Assembly: GCF_004014805.1 (NCBI RefSeq)
Contig: NZ_ATDN01000017.1
Span: 1-64,000, forward strand
Origin: Mycolicibacterium elephantis DSM 44368
GTDB taxonomy: Bacteria > Actinomycetota > Actinomycetes > Mycobacteriales > Mycobacteriaceae
Direction: 5' to 3'
DNA: 64,000 bases
Shown here: one piece after another, positions 31,278 to 39,062 of the stretch
How positions within the stretch are numbered: the first letter of the stretch is position 1
How the letters are laid out: each line of letters starts with the position of its first letter
Translations under genes and position numbers: made by a program
The notes under the pieces: generated by a model
Database searches by the model: none
What the model was told of the DNA's origin: nothing
What the model saw: only the letters and a program-made list of their open reading frames with translations

Positions 31278-31961
31278 CTACGAGAGGGTCACAGATTCGT
31301 ATCGGCGCACAAGCGCCCTCGCGAGTTGGTTCGTTGTCAGCATCTCGGCTTGCCGGGATATCACCTGGAACAGGCTCAAGTCGTGCGCATGCAGGTCGGC
31401 GTCGCCGGTGCAGTCGCTCAACACGATAAGCCGGTAGTCCCGATCGGCCGCCTCACGGACCGTGGTAAGAACCGCACCGCTCGTGTGGACGCCGGCGAGA
31501 ATCAACGTGGTGACGCCGAGGTTGGTCAGCCGCTCATCGAGGTTCGTCGTCGAGAATACGCCCAGCCTGGTCTTGCGCAGAGCGATGTCCTCGTCGAGGA
31601 CCGCGATCGCGGGATGCAGGCCGGAGCCCGGCATCCCGTTATGGAATCGCCTGTCTTGTCGCCACTTTGAGGCTTCGGAGTTGGTTGACGGGATCGCGAG
31701 GTAGTCGAGTTCGTCCAAGGCTGTCCGGACGAAGGCCAGATGACCACCGTGGCGGCGGACCGCGTCGACCGCCGCGTTCGTCCGGAACAGCAGGTCGTCG
31801 GCATCCGCGACGCCATCCAATGCCTCTCGTTGACAGTCGATCACCACCAGTGCGCACTGGCTGGCGTCGATACCGTCGATCCAGGCGGGGGAGTGGGCCC
31901 GAACCAGAGACCGAGCCGGTCGCGATCGCAGCCAGGTTCGCCATACCGCGGTGCCGCGCAT
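31278..31961 (-). CDS. Isochorismatase-fold protein lacking the catalytic cysteine
   Basis: A protein of 227 residues with the cysteine-hydrolase fold. The Asp of ALVVIDCQ and the Lys of LRKTRLGVFSTTNL match two members of the catalytic triad. The nucleophile loop reads GVHTSGAVLTTVREA, where the usual Cys of the GVxTxxC pattern is Ala. It is therefore either a member of a Cys-less subfamily with altered chemistry or a non-enzymatic binding protein. It begins 76 bases from a copy of the CATYTGAA-N10-TTGT motif and so seems co-regulated with the catabolic island. Confidence 0.82.
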   Translation of the reverse strand: MRGTAVWRTWLRSRPARSLVRAHSPAWIDGIDASQCALVVIDCQREALDGVADADDLLFRTNAAVDAVRRHGGHLAFVRTALDELDYLAIPSTNSEASKWRQDRRFHNGMPGSGLHPAIAVLDEDIALRKTRLGVFSTTNLDERLTNLGVTTLILAGVHTSGAVLTTVREAADRDYRLIVLSDCTGDADLHAHDLSLFQVISRQAEMLTTNQLARALVRRYESVTLS

Positions 31962-32037
31962 GAGTTTCCCTTTCGGAGGGGCCTTCTGTGAGGCCGCTGA
32001 GAGTTCAGGTCCATTCCATCGGGCCGTGATCCGACGG

Positions 32038-32059
32038 ACAACGGAGCGGAATTCAGATG
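32038..32059 (-). promoter_or_regulatory. Island motif copy E (CATYTGAA-N10-TTGT) before isochorismatase-fold gene
   Basis: On the minus strand CATCTGAA is followed after 10 bases by TTGT, ending 76 bases before the start codon at 31961. It is the only copy on the minus strand and faces the only minus-strand gene in the set. Confidence 0.6.
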
Positions 32060-32084
32060 ATGACCGGTATATCCGTACCGGCGA

Positions 32085-32885
32085 TCAGCGCGCGGTCCAG
32101 CCGCCGTCGACGGCGAGGACCTGTCCGGTGATGAAAGATCCCGCGTCGCTGGCCAGTAGCAGCAGCGCGCCGCACAGCTCGCCGGCCCGGCCGGCGCGTG
32201 CCATCGGGGTGTTGCGCCTGATATAGGCACCGCCGGCGTCATCGTCGAGCAAGTCGGTGGTGAGTTCGCTGGGGAAAAAGCCCGGCGCCAGGGCGTTGAC
32301 GCGCACATTGTGCCGCGCCCATTGCACGGCCAGCTCGCGGGTGAGGTTGATCAACCCGCCCTTGGACGCGCAGTAGGCGGCCTGTCGGTTGGGCGCCGCG
32401 GCGACCAGCCCGAGGATCGAGGCGACGTTGATGATGCTGCCGCGACCACGTGCGATCATGGTCCGGCCGACGAGCTGGGTGAGTTGGAACGCGCCAATCA
32501 GGTTGACGTCCAACACGTATTGGAAGTCGTCGAGATTCTCGTCTTCCGCCCGGGCGGGCACGCTCGTTCCGGCGTTGTTGACCAGGATGTCGACCGCACC
32601 CACACGCTGCTGCACCTCGTCGTGCGCGACTTTCACGGCGACGGGATCGGCGACGTCGCAGGACACGGCGGTCAGCTCCGGGATCGCATCGCACAGGGCT
32701 TTGAGGCGGTCGGCACGGCGCGCGGCGACGACCACCTTCGCTCCTGCGGCCTGTAGCGCCAGCGCGAACTGTACGCCCAACCCGCTTGAGGCGCCGGTGA
32801 CCAGCGCGGCGCGGCCGGAGAGATCGAACATCCGATCGGGTGGTAGCGCAGCGGGGAGCTCGACGATGGATGATTCAACGGTCAT
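32085..32885 (-). CDS. SDR-family oxidoreductase
   Basis: A short-chain dehydrogenase of 266 residues with the ATG at 32885. The cofactor motif TGASSGLG is at residues 30-37, followed by NNAG and the catalytic Ser (INVASILG) with YCASK. Residues after the first strand (AARRAD) favour NADP(H). The C-terminus ITGQVLAVDGGWTA is typical for classical SDRs such as 3-oxoacyl reductases, but the substrate is open. It starts 5 bases after the stop of the TetR gene and forms an operon with it. It lies at the edge of the catabolic island without the shared motif. Confidence 0.87.
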   Translation of the reverse strand: MTVESSIVELPAALPPDRMFDLSGRAALVTGASSGLGVQFALALQAAGAKVVVAARRADRLKALCDAIPELTAVSCDVADPVAVKVAHDEVQQRVGAVDILVNNAGTSVPARAEDENLDDFQYVLDVNLIGAFQLTQLVGRTMIARGRGSIINVASILGLVAAAPNRQAAYCASKGGLINLTRELAVQWARHNVRVNALAPGFFPSELTTDLLDDDAGGAYIRRNTPMARAGRAGELCGALLLLASDAGSFITGQVLAVDGGWTAR

Positions 32886-32890
32886 TGAAA

Positions 32891-33598
32891 TCAGTTGTCG
32901 CCCTTCATCTCTATGGCTATATCGATCCACGACTGCATTGGTAGGCCGGCCAGGGCCACCGCGGTGTCGCCGAGCACGGCGCGACCCATGACGAGAGCTC
33001 GGGTGGCGCAGCCGGCGTTGTCGGCCGCGATCGCCAGGGCGTCCGGTGACTCGCTGAACGTGCCACCGGGAAGGAAAGAGGCGTAACCGTGCGCGACGGC
33101 GGCCGCCGCGACGGCCAGGCTGGTTGCGAGCTCGGGAGTTACGCCGGGAATCTCAGAGGCCGGTCCGAGAAATGCCTCGACGACAGGTCGCGCGGGCTCG
33201 GTCAGCCTGGTGTTGGTCCCCATGAAGACCTCCTTGGCGAAGAGGACCTCGAACAACGCCGGCTGCAGCGCGGCGAACTCGACATAGGCGCGGGCTGCAC
33301 GCACCAATCGCTCGGTCGGATCCTTCTCGGTGCCGACCACGGAGGAGATGTGCGCCGCGAGCACCTCGCATGCTCGGACGGCGATCTCGGTGAGGAGGTC
33401 CTTGCGGTCGGCGAAGTGGCGGTATGGCGCGCCGGGGCTCACGTCGAGCCGTCGGCACGCTTCGGCGATCGAGAAGGTTGCGACGCCGTCGCGGCTGATG
33501 AGCTCCACCGAGACGTCGATGAGTGCATCCCGCAAATTCCCGTGGTGATATGAGCGGCGCTTCGAGTCGCTCGGTTGTCCGGTTGCGTCGCTGACCAC
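32891..33598 (-). CDS. TetR-family transcriptional regulator
   Basis: A protein of 235 residues. The N-terminal HTH (SRDGVATFSIAEACRRLDVS, then GAPYRHFADRKDLLTEIAV) is the TetR signature with the YRHFxxKxxL core. The C-terminal helical domain is of the WHG/TetR_C_33 kind. It is co-transcribed with the SDR gene and divergent from the HTH-only IclR gene. The divergent 141-base region has several palindromes, so it probably regulates itself and possibly the first IclR gene. Confidence 0.88.
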   Translation of the reverse strand: MVSDATGQPSDSKRRSYHHGNLRDALIDVSVELISRDGVATFSIAEACRRLDVSPGAPYRHFADRKDLLTEIAVRACEVLAAHISSVVGTEKDPTERLVRAARAYVEFAALQPALFEVLFAKEVFMGTNTRLTEPARPVVEAFLGPASEIPGVTPELATSLAVAAAAVAHGYASFLPGGTFSESPDALAIAADNAGCATRALVMGRAVLGDTAVALAGLPMQSWIDIAIEMKGDN

Positions 33599-33684
33599 CC
33601 CTGAATGTTAATGGCAATCACATTGGCCCGGCAACCCTGACCGAACCTCGCGGGCAGGGTGTCTTGCATCACATGTGAGAGTCA

Positions 33685-33717
33685 CTTACAATCCGCGATG
33701 TAAGAACCCGTTACATC
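33685..33717. promoter_or_regulatory. Overlapping palindromes upstream of the IclR pair
   Basis: CTTACA (33685-33690) and TGTAAG (33699-33704) form one dyad; GATGTAA (33697-33703) and TTACATC (33711-33717) form a second, sharing the middle half-site. They end 22 bases before the start of the short IclR gene. IclR or TetR binding is plausible; the sequence does not decide. Confidence 0.5.
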
Positions 33718-33739
33718 AGCCCCGATGCCAGGAGGTCCC

Positions 33740-34015
33740 ATGGGCAAGCCGGAAACATCGCTGGTCAGATCGCTCCAGCGCGGGCTGCAGATCATGAACA
33801 TGGTCGCCGCCGAAGGGCCGGTGAACGCGAAAACCGTCGCTCGCGCGGTAGGGGTCCAGTTGCCGACCGCCTACCACCTGCTTCGGACGCTGATTCACGA
33901 CAAATATCTTGTACGCCTCGACGACGGCACCTATGTGCTCGGTGAGATGTGTCGGGCCGACTTGCCGGCCGCTCGCGCGGTCAGCAGTCGCGACGTCCTG
34001 GCCGAGTGCAGCTAA
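33740..34015 (+). CDS. IclR-type protein consisting only of the DNA-binding domain
   Basis: A protein of 91 residues. AGGAGG stands 4 bases before the ATG at 33740. Residues 5-75 are a full IclR winged helix (SLVRSLQRGLQIMNMVAAEG, then VGVQLPTAYHLLRTLIHDKY and DDGTYVLGE). The normal 170-residue effector domain is absent: after VLGE only 22 residues follow. It is close in sequence to the N-terminus of the next gene, 3 bases downstream, so it looks like a tandem duplicate that lost its effector half. It may be a competitor or heterodimer partner, or a decaying gene. Confidence 0.75.
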   Translation: MGKPETSLVRSLQRGLQIMNMVAAEGPVNAKTVARAVGVQLPTAYHLLRTLIHDKYLVRLDDGTYVLGEMCRADLPAARAVSSRDVLAECS

Positions 34016-34018
34016 CAC

Positions 34019-34801
34019 ATGACGACCGAATCGGCAGGCTCGCCGACCCTGATTCAGAGCCTCCAACGCGGCATGCGTCTGGTGGAGGCTGTCGCCGAAC
34101 ACAGCGCGCTGACTGCGCGTGAACTCAGTGACCGCACCGGCATCGTGCTGCCGACCACCTATCACCTGCTGCGCACCCTCGTGCACGAAGGGTATCTGCG
34201 GCGGTCCGCCGACGGTCGGTACTCGCTGGGAGATCAAATGACCTCGGTCACCCAACTGGAAACCCGGGCCCGCAGTCTGCGGATGGTCCGCGCGGCGATG
34301 ACTGAGCTCGCCGCGCAGGCCCGCGGTGATGTGACCCTCGGCATGCTCCGCGGGGCCGACATCGTGGTGACCGACTTCGTTGCGGGTCCGTGTCCGCAAC
34401 GGTTCGAATGCTGGCCGGGACTGATCATTCCGGGGCATGCCACCGCGATCGGCAAGAACATCTTGTCCCGGCTGCCTGGGCAGCGACGCGAACACTATCT
34501 CGCGACCCATCCGCTCGCTGCGCTCACCACGCACACGGTTACGACGAGCTGGCGGCTGGAGCAAGAGCTTACACCCGTTACCGTAAACCACAGCGACCAG
34601 CAATATCACTACGGAATAACCTGTGCCGCAACGGCTGTGCACGATGGTATCCAGTACCGCGCACTGGGCATCGCGTTCGGCTCCAATAGGGCGGCCCGCG
34701 CCGTCGCACGGGTCGATGAGCTGATCGGCCAGGCGGCCGCGCAGATCTCCGACGCGATGCTTCTCTCCGCGTCCGGCGACGACGCCGCCGTCGCCATCTG
34801 A
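34019..34801 (+). CDS. IclR-family transcriptional regulator
   Basis: A full-length IclR regulator of 260 residues. The winged helix lies in residues 8-80 (SLQRGMRLVEAVAEHSALTA, then VLPTTYHLLRTLVHEGYL). The effector domain follows, with the conserved PGHATAIGKNILS loop and the C-terminal GIAFGSNRAA. The gene follows the HTH-only IclR gene by 3 bases and precedes the first ligase operon. Its stop codon lies inside island motif copy D. It is the best candidate for the island's regulator. Confidence 0.9.
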   Translation: MTTESAGSPTLIQSLQRGMRLVEAVAEHSALTARELSDRTGIVLPTTYHLLRTLVHEGYLRRSADGRYSLGDQMTSVTQLETRARSLRMVRAAMTELAAQARGDVTLGMLRGADIVVTDFVAGPCPQRFECWPGLIIPGHATAIGKNILSRLPGQRREHYLATHPLAALTTHTVTTSWRLEQELTPVTVNHSDQQYHYGITCAATAVHDGIQYRALGIAFGSNRAARAVARVDELIGQAAAQISDAMLLSASGDDAAVAI

Positions 34802-34816
34802 AATAGCTCTGCTTGT
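34795..34816 (+). promoter_or_regulatory. Island motif copy D before the first acyl-CoA ligase operon
   Basis: CATCTGAA is followed after exactly 10 bases by TTGT, with the spacing shared by four other complete copies. It ends 79 bases before the GTG at 34896 and overlaps the iclR stop codon. Confidence 0.6.
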
Positions 34817-34895
34817 CGCAAGTCCCGGTGCCGCAGTTCACTCGACAAGGGGCCGGTTCGCCCGACTTCGAGTGATGAATGGAGACGGAGTTGCA

Positions 34896-36506
34896 GTGCG
34901 CGACAACATGATCAAGAGTGAGTCAACCGTCGTCGGCTTGCTCCGAAAGTGTGTCGAAGACCACCCCGACTCCCGGTACCTCGACATCGCCGGAGACACC
35001 TACACGTACGCCCAGGTGTGGGAGAGGGCCCGCGATTTCGCCGGTATCCTGCACTCGTGCGGTGTGCGCCGGGGCCAGACGGTGGTGAGCATGCAAGACA
35101 CCCACATCGACGCCGTCGCATCGTGGTTCGGCGCCAACATGCTCGGGGCGGTGTGGGTCGGAACGAACACCGCACTGCGCGGAGAGTTCCTTCGGCATGT
35201 CCTCGCCGACACCGGTGCCGCGGTGGTGGTCGCCGAACCGGACCTGATCGACCGGATCGTCGCGATCGGCCCAGAGTTGTGCCACGTCGATCTGGTCCTG
35301 CAACGCGGATGTGAACCACCCCGGGTTTCGCCGGACCTGCGGGTGGAGGGTCTCGACGATTATCGCGGGCGGCCGGCGCCGGAGCCGTACCTCGGCACCG
35401 CCGACGACCTCATGTGCCTGACGTATACGGGCGGCACGACCGGCCCCTCGAAGGGCTGCATGATCACCCACGGTTATGGGATCAACATCGCTCGATGCGG
35501 ACTCATTCAGACTCAACGGCGCAGCGACGAGGTGAACTGGAATCCGCTGCCGATGTTTCACCTCAATGTGCTGTCGATGACCCTGATCGCAACCATGTTG
35601 ATCGGCGGGAGTGCGGCCCTGGCGCAACGGTTTTCCGCATCCCGGTTCTGGCCGGAAATCGAGCGGACAGGTGCGCGCATCGTCAACCTGATCGGTGGGC
35701 TGCCCGCCATCATCGCCCAGCTTCCGGACACCCCCGAGACGGCCCGCTGCTTCGGCCAGATCCGCATGGTACACGCGGTGCCCTTCCCGGAAACCCTGCA
35801 GCAGGTATGGCGGGAGCGGTTCGGCGTGAAGACGCCCGGTGCGAAGGGCTACGGCATGACCGAAGTCTTCCCCATCACCTACCAGGCGCCGGACGAGCAA
35901 GCGCCGGCGGAATCGGCAGGCCGGGTCAATCCGGATCTGGAGGTGCGCATCGTCGACGACCACGACAACGAGGTCAAGACCGGTGAGGTCGGCGAAGTGG
36001 TGTGTCGACCACGGCGCAGCAATGTGATGTTCCAGGGGTACTGGCGTCGGCCGCAGGCCACCGTGGATGCCACCCGCAACCTCTGGTTTCACACCGGGGA
36101 CCTAGGCCGCTTCGACGCGGCCGGCTACTTCTACTTCGCTGACCGCAAGAACGACTATCTCCGCAGGCGCGGTGAGAACATCTCCAGCCAGGAACTCGAG
36201 GCCACGTTCCTGGCGCACGACGACATTGTGGCCGTTGCGGTGCACGCCGTGCCCTCCGAGTTGACCGAGGATGACGTCAAGGTCACCGCGGTGCTGCGCC
36301 AGGGTGCCCGGCTCACCCCAGACGAACTCTTCGAATGGTGCAAGGAGCGAGTGCCGTATTTCGCGCTGCCACGGTACATCGAGTTCCGCGACGAGTTACC
36401 GGTGAGCCCGCTGGGCCGGGTGCACAAACACCTCCTGCGGGACCAGGGTTGCACGCCGACGACCTGGGACCGTGACGCCGCAGGCGCGTCATGGGAGCGA
36501 CGATGA
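34896..36506 (+). CDS. ATP-dependent acyl-CoA ligase
   Basis: An adenylate-forming enzyme of about 536 residues, activating an acid as CoA thioester via an acyl-AMP. The AMP-binding motif is TYTGGTTGPSKG, then YGMTE, HTGDLG and DRKNDYLRRRGENIS. The C-terminal catalytic Lys is present in PLGRVHKHLL. The protein resembles crotonobetaine/carnitine-CoA ligase-like members. I chose GTG 34896 because GGAGACGGAG precedes it; ATG 34872, 34875 and 34908 are in frame. The stop overlaps the next start (ATGA). It heads an operon with two thiolase-fold genes. Confidence 0.88.
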   Translation: MRDNMIKSESTVVGLLRKCVEDHPDSRYLDIAGDTYTYAQVWERARDFAGILHSCGVRRGQTVVSMQDTHIDAVASWFGANMLGAVWVGTNTALRGEFLRHVLADTGAAVVVAEPDLIDRIVAIGPELCHVDLVLQRGCEPPRVSPDLRVEGLDDYRGRPAPEPYLGTADDLMCLTYTGGTTGPSKGCMITHGYGINIARCGLIQTQRRSDEVNWNPLPMFHLNVLSMTLIATMLIGGSAALAQRFSASRFWPEIERTGARIVNLIGGLPAIIAQLPDTPETARCFGQIRMVHAVPFPETLQQVWRERFGVKTPGAKGYGMTEVFPITYQAPDEQAPAESAGRVNPDLEVRIVDDHDNEVKTGEVGEVVCRPRRSNVMFQGYWRRPQATVDATRNLWFHTGDLGRFDAAGYFYFADRKNDYLRRRGENISSQELEATFLAHDDIVAVAVHAVPSELTEDDVKVTAVLRQGARLTPDELFEWCKERVPYFALPRYIEFRDELPVSPLGRVHKHLLRDQGCTPTTWDRDAAGASWERR

Positions 36507-37705
36507 GCGACCAGTTCGCGGCGTCAGCGCCCAGCCAGCGCGATCAGTGCGCGATTGTCGGCGTCGGCACCACGGACTACAGCTTCAACTCCGGACGGTC
36601 CACCCTGACGTTGGCCGCTCAGGCCGGCAGCGCCGCCATCGCCGACGCCGGGCTCGAACCCGCAGACATCGACGGCATCGTGCGATGCGAGATGGACGAA
36701 GTGCTGCATGCCGATCTGGCCGCGACGCTCGGCCTGCCCAATGTCGCCTTCTGGGCCGCGGGCAGCTGGGCCGGTGCCGCGCCGTGCGGCATGGTCGGGT
36801 TGGCCGTCAGCGCGATCTGCGCTGGACAGGCCAACAACGTGTTGGTGTTCCGGTCGCTCAACGGACGGTCGGGCCGCCGGTTCGGGCGCGAATGGGCCAG
36901 CGGTGACGCCGTCGGGGGAGGGGGCTCGTATCTTGAGTTTCTCGCTCCGTACGGGCTGCAGTCACCCGGCATGGCCTATGCGCTGTTCGCCCGCAAACAC
37001 ATGCTCGACTTCGGAACCACCAGTGAGCACCTCGGCCACATCGCCGTCACCTGCCATCGGCGCGCGAACGAGAACCCGGCCGCCCAACGTTACGGGCGTC
37101 CCCTGTCCATGGCGACCTACCTGCAATCGCGAATGATCGCTGATCCGCTGCGCCGCTTCGATTTCTGTTTGGAAACCGACGGTGCGGCCGCAGTCGTCGT
37201 CTCCGCGGCCGAGCGGGCTCGCGATCTCGCCAAGCCCACCGTGTTGATTCGAGCAGTGGCCCAGGGTGACGAATCGACGCCACGCCAGGGCGGGCTATGG
37301 GGCAACCTCCTCACGGGACCGCTCACGAACGCCAGTAGCACGCTGGCAAAGCGGCTGTATCGTCTGGCCGGTCTGGGGCCGAACGACATCGACGTCGCAC
37401 AGTTCTACGACTGTTTCACCATCACCGTGCTGATGCAGCTCGAGGACTACGGATTCTGCAAGCGCGGCGAAGGCGGTCCATTCGCAGCGAGCGGAGCGCT
37501 CGACATCGATGGCACATTGCCCATCAACACCTCCGGCGGAAACCTGGCCGACGGCTACATACACGGTCTCAGTCACATCGTCGAAGGCGTCCGCCAGTTG
37601 CGTGGCGAGTCGACAGCACCGGTCGCCGGTGCCGAGACCTGCCTGGTCACATCCGGCATGCCAGGTCCCGGCTCCAGCGCGCTGATTCTGCGGAGAGGCC
37701 AATGA
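36503..37705 (+). CDS. Thiolase-fold lipid-transfer-type protein without nucleophilic Cys (Ltp/aldolase-like)
   Basis: A protein of 400 residues of the SCP2-thiolase type. The position of the thiolase nucleophile loop reads WAAGSWAGAAPCGMVG, without the usual C-x-S-G. The C-terminal half has AQFYDCFTITVLMQLEDYG, as in Ltp proteins. Such proteins (for example Ltp2) act as retro-aldolases on hydroxyacyl-CoA together with a DUF35 protein, and a DUF35 gene lies in the next operon. The ATG at 36503 overlaps the ligase stop. The specific reaction is inferred from family and context. Confidence 0.78.
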   Translation: MSDQFAASAPSQRDQCAIVGVGTTDYSFNSGRSTLTLAAQAGSAAIADAGLEPADIDGIVRCEMDEVLHADLAATLGLPNVAFWAAGSWAGAAPCGMVGLAVSAICAGQANNVLVFRSLNGRSGRRFGREWASGDAVGGGGSYLEFLAPYGLQSPGMAYALFARKHMLDFGTTSEHLGHIAVTCHRRANENPAAQRYGRPLSMATYLQSRMIADPLRRFDFCLETDGAAAVVVSAAERARDLAKPTVLIRAVAQGDESTPRQGGLWGNLLTGPLTNASSTLAKRLYRLAGLGPNDIDVAQFYDCFTITVLMQLEDYGFCKRGEGGPFAASGALDIDGTLPINTSGGNLADGYIHGLSHIVEGVRQLRGESTAPVAGAETCLVTSGMPGPGSSALILRRGQ

Positions 37706-37733
37706 GCACGTCTTGCGACACAGGAGAACGATT

Positions 37734-38957
37734 GTGAGTCAACCGATTTACATTCTGGGCGGATGGCAATCCGACTTCGCGCAGAAGGCCCCGGGCGGTG
37801 AGTTCTTCCCGCTCATCGAATCCGCTGTGACCGGAGCCCTCGACGACACCGGTGTCGATGCATGTGATATCGACGTCAGCCACGTAGGGAACTTCGCCGG
37901 CGAAATGTTCACCGGCCAAGGCCAACTCGGTGGATTGGTGGCGGCGGTCCACCATGGCCTCGCAGGCAAACCGGCGTCGCGGCACGAGGCGGCATGTGCA
38001 TCCGGCAGCATGGCGGCGCTCGCGGCGATGGCCGACCTCGAAAGCGGCCGTTACGACTGCGCACTGGTAGTCGGCGCCGAGGTGCTGCGCAACGTGGGTG
38101 GTCAGGACGCCGGTCTGAGGCTGGGCGCAGCAGCCTGGGTCGGACGCGAGGTGGTGGACGAACCCTATCCGTGGCCGTCGATGTTCGGTCGGATCGGTGA
38201 GGAGTACGACCGGCGTTACGGACTCGACCACGCCCATCTCGGCCGCATCGCCGAGATCAATTTCGATAACGCCAAACTGAACCCACGCGCACAGACTCGG
38301 AGTTGGGAGGTGGCCACCGAATCCTTCTACGAGGACGACGAATTCAACCCAGTGGTGGCCGGGCCGCTACGGCGCCACGACTGCAGCCGCATCACCGATG
38401 GTTCGGCCGCGGTGATTCTAGCCTCGCACCGGTTTGCGCAGAGTTGGGCCCGCCACCACAGCGTCGACCTCGCCGAGGTGCCACGCATCCTCGGCTGGGG
38501 ACACCGCACGGGAGCGATGCTTCTCGAGGACAGGCTCGCCGGGAGCGCCGACGATGAGTACGTTTTTCCGCATCTGCGTCAGGCGATTTTGGATGCCTAC
38601 CGCAGAGCGGGTATCACCGGGCCCGACGACCTCGACGTGCTGGAGACCCACGACTGTTTCTCGGTGTCGGAATATGTCGCCATCGACCACTTCGGAATCA
38701 CCCCGGCGGGTAAGGCGTGGCAGGCAGTGGAGGACGGGACGATCGAACGCGACGGGTCCCTGCCGGTGAATCCCAGCGGGGGCCTCTTGGGCCTCGGTCA
38801 TCCGGTGGGCGCCACCGGGATCCGGATGCTGCTTGACGGTGCTCGGCAGGTGACAGGTCGAGCCGGCGATTACCAGGTGCCGGATGCCGACAAGGTCGGT
38901 TTGCTCAACATCGGTGGAGCGGTGACCACGGTCGCCACCTTTGTGGTCGGCACCTGA
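37734..38957 (+). CDS. Thiolase-family protein (acetyl-CoA acyltransferase-like)
   Basis: A protein of 407 residues with the nucleophile Cys88 in EAACASGSMA and the C-terminal GHPVGATG. The second active-site region reads ETHDCFSVSE. It could cleave a 3-ketoacyl-CoA. AGGAGAACGATT precedes the GTG at 37734. It follows the nucleophile-lacking thiolase-fold gene by 28 bases, and the pair may form a heteromer as some Ltp proteins do. Last gene of the ligase operon. Confidence 0.83.
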   Translation: MSQPIYILGGWQSDFAQKAPGGEFFPLIESAVTGALDDTGVDACDIDVSHVGNFAGEMFTGQGQLGGLVAAVHHGLAGKPASRHEAACASGSMAALAAMADLESGRYDCALVVGAEVLRNVGGQDAGLRLGAAAWVGREVVDEPYPWPSMFGRIGEEYDRRYGLDHAHLGRIAEINFDNAKLNPRAQTRSWEVATESFYEDDEFNPVVAGPLRRHDCSRITDGSAAVILASHRFAQSWARHHSVDLAEVPRILGWGHRTGAMLLEDRLAGSADDEYVFPHLRQAILDAYRRAGITGPDDLDVLETHDCFSVSEYVAIDHFGITPAGKAWQAVEDGTIERDGSLPVNPSGGLLGLGHPVGATGIRMLLDGARQVTGRAGDYQVPDADKVGLLNIGGAVTTVATFVVGT

Positions 38958-38966
38958 GGCGCTCAC

Positions 38967-38988
38967 CATCTGAATTTGGCGGCATTGT
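38967..38988 (+). promoter_or_regulatory. Island motif copy A before amidohydrolase 1
   Basis: CATCTGAA-N10-TTGT, ending 74 bases before the ATG at 39063, in the 105-base gap after the thiolase gene. Confidence 0.6.
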
Positions 38989-39062
38989 CCCATCTTCGGT
39001 GACGGTGAATCCTTCGAGGAGAGTAGCGATCTGACTATTACACGATCCAAATGTGAGGAACT

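Noticed and set aside
33740..34801. Single iclR gene broken by a frameshift
   Set aside because: The second gene has its own complete HTH; both HTH regions are full length, so the structure is a tandem pair and not one split gene.
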